Source of the DNA: Ichthyophis bannanicus | Lineage: Eukaryota > Chordata > Amphibia > Gymnophiona > Ichthyophiidae | Length of the DNA: 64,000 nt | Assembly: GCA_033557465.1 (NCBI GenBank) | Contig: CM066037.1 | Coordinates: 207,203,156 to 207,267,155, forward strand | Direction: 5' to 3' | Shown here: one piece after another, positions 63,685 to 64,000 of the stretch | How the letters are laid out: every line of letters starts with the position of its first letter | Position numbering within the stretch: the stretch's first letter is position 1 | Position numbers and translations under genes: made by a program | Notes under the pieces: model-generated | Told to the model about the DNA's origin: nothing | What the model saw: only the letters and a program-made list of their open reading frames with translations | Database searches by the model: none

Positions 63685-64000
63685 ATTTGTGGAAGCTGAC
63701 CCCGCTGTTCCCTCAGCGTCCCCCCAAAGGCAGCATGGTGGGGGAGATAGTCACCAGGAAAACCATGGAGCCCTCTTCACTCCCCTTCACTGGCATGCAC
63801 ACTGGCAAACCAGGGGGAAGCACTCCATCTACCGCAACTGAACTTCTGGGTCTCAGCAAGGGGGTTCGCTGCTCCAGCGAAAGCCAAACTCCAGATGCAC
63901 TCAGGTCTGTCGCAACACCCGGCGGTCCTACCGAAGACGCTGCTCCATCCTCAGAGATGATGAATCCACATGCTACTAAAGTCCTTTGCTGAGCAGGGAT

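Larger units (their letters stand above)
62471..64000 (-). mobile_element. L1-type ORF1-only unit ending in poly(A)
   Basis: Minus strand from the window edge: an upstream region, an L1 ORF1 coding region (about 63,684-62,715) and then, instead of ORF2, a short AT-rich stretch ending TCTAATAAAAAAAAAAAG (62,484-62,469). That includes AATAAA running into poly(A). The absence of any endonuclease or RT sequence distinguishes it from a plain 5'-truncated L1. The 5' end lies outside the window. Confidence 0.65.

Overview
The window looks like intergenic or intronic DNA from a vertebrate nuclear genome. It has no operons, no ribosome-binding sites and no tRNA or rRNA genes. Almost every recognisable protein fragment belongs to a transposable element: CR1, L2, RTE and L1 LINEs, a DIRS-like tyrosine-recombinase element, a PIF/Harbinger transposon, hAT transposons with foldback derivatives, and SINEs. 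This mix (abundant CR1 and L2, SGNH-carrying DIRS, two-gene Harbinger, BED-finger hAT) fits an amphibian, possibly a caecilian, but other repeat-rich vertebrates are not excluded. The species assignment is inference. No host gene could be identified with confidence. The best candidate for an unrecognised spliced gene is on the minus strand at about 31.86-32.80 kb.

Region by region. 0.3-1.9 kb: decayed plus-strand CR1. 2.8-3.6 kb: a SINE-like unit and an unclassified repeat. 4.2-5.1 kb: a GC-rich repeat with a relative at 56.0-56.6 kb. 5.1-8.9 kb: long minus-strand CR1 with both ORFs. 10.1-14.6 kb: near full-length minus-strand CR1, broken by an L2 insertion whose two halves face each other and followed by a 196-bp hAT MITE with target-site duplications. 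15-17 kb: simple repeats. 17.6-20.8 kb: L2 and RTE 3' ends and a long G+C-rich minisatellite. 20.8-21.5 kb: a palindromic repeat and an L2-like tail. 22.4-23.0 kb: a DIRS-like remnant. 24.5-31.1 kb: a Harbinger transposon whose transposase gene (+) and Myb-like gene (-) converge on two polyadenylation signals about 30 bp apart, with an L2 in the transposase intron. 31.8-32.8 kb: candidate spliced minus-strand gene. 34.7-41.7 kb: degenerate minisatellites around a 1,032-bp hAT foldback element with a perfect 8-bp duplication. 41.7-45.4 kb: L2 split by an LTR-like insertion. 45.6-48.2 kb: a Harbinger-type MITE split by a well-preserved plus-strand CR1. 48.4-52.1 kb: a minus-strand CR1 split by a 2.4-kb hAT transposon and by a second CR1. 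52.7-53.9 kb: L2. 57.6-59.3 kb: CR1 lacking its RT core. 59.5-60.9 kb: a large inverted-repeat element. 61.1-61.7 kb: GT-rich repeats. 62.5-64.0 kb: an L1 ORF1-only unit ending in poly(A).

Three CR1 groups can be told apart by coding sequence and 3' end: group A (46.0-48.2, 48.4-52.1, 55.2 kb), group B (10.1-14.6, 51.7, 57.6 kb) and group C (0.3, 5.1, 23.2, 36.0-36.9 kb). The order of nesting gives a relative chronology: elements split by others are older than their inserts. The mobilising functions present (CR1/L2 endonuclease-RT, Harbinger transposase plus Myb partner, hAT transposase) are all at least lightly damaged here, so the window is best read as a record of past activity.
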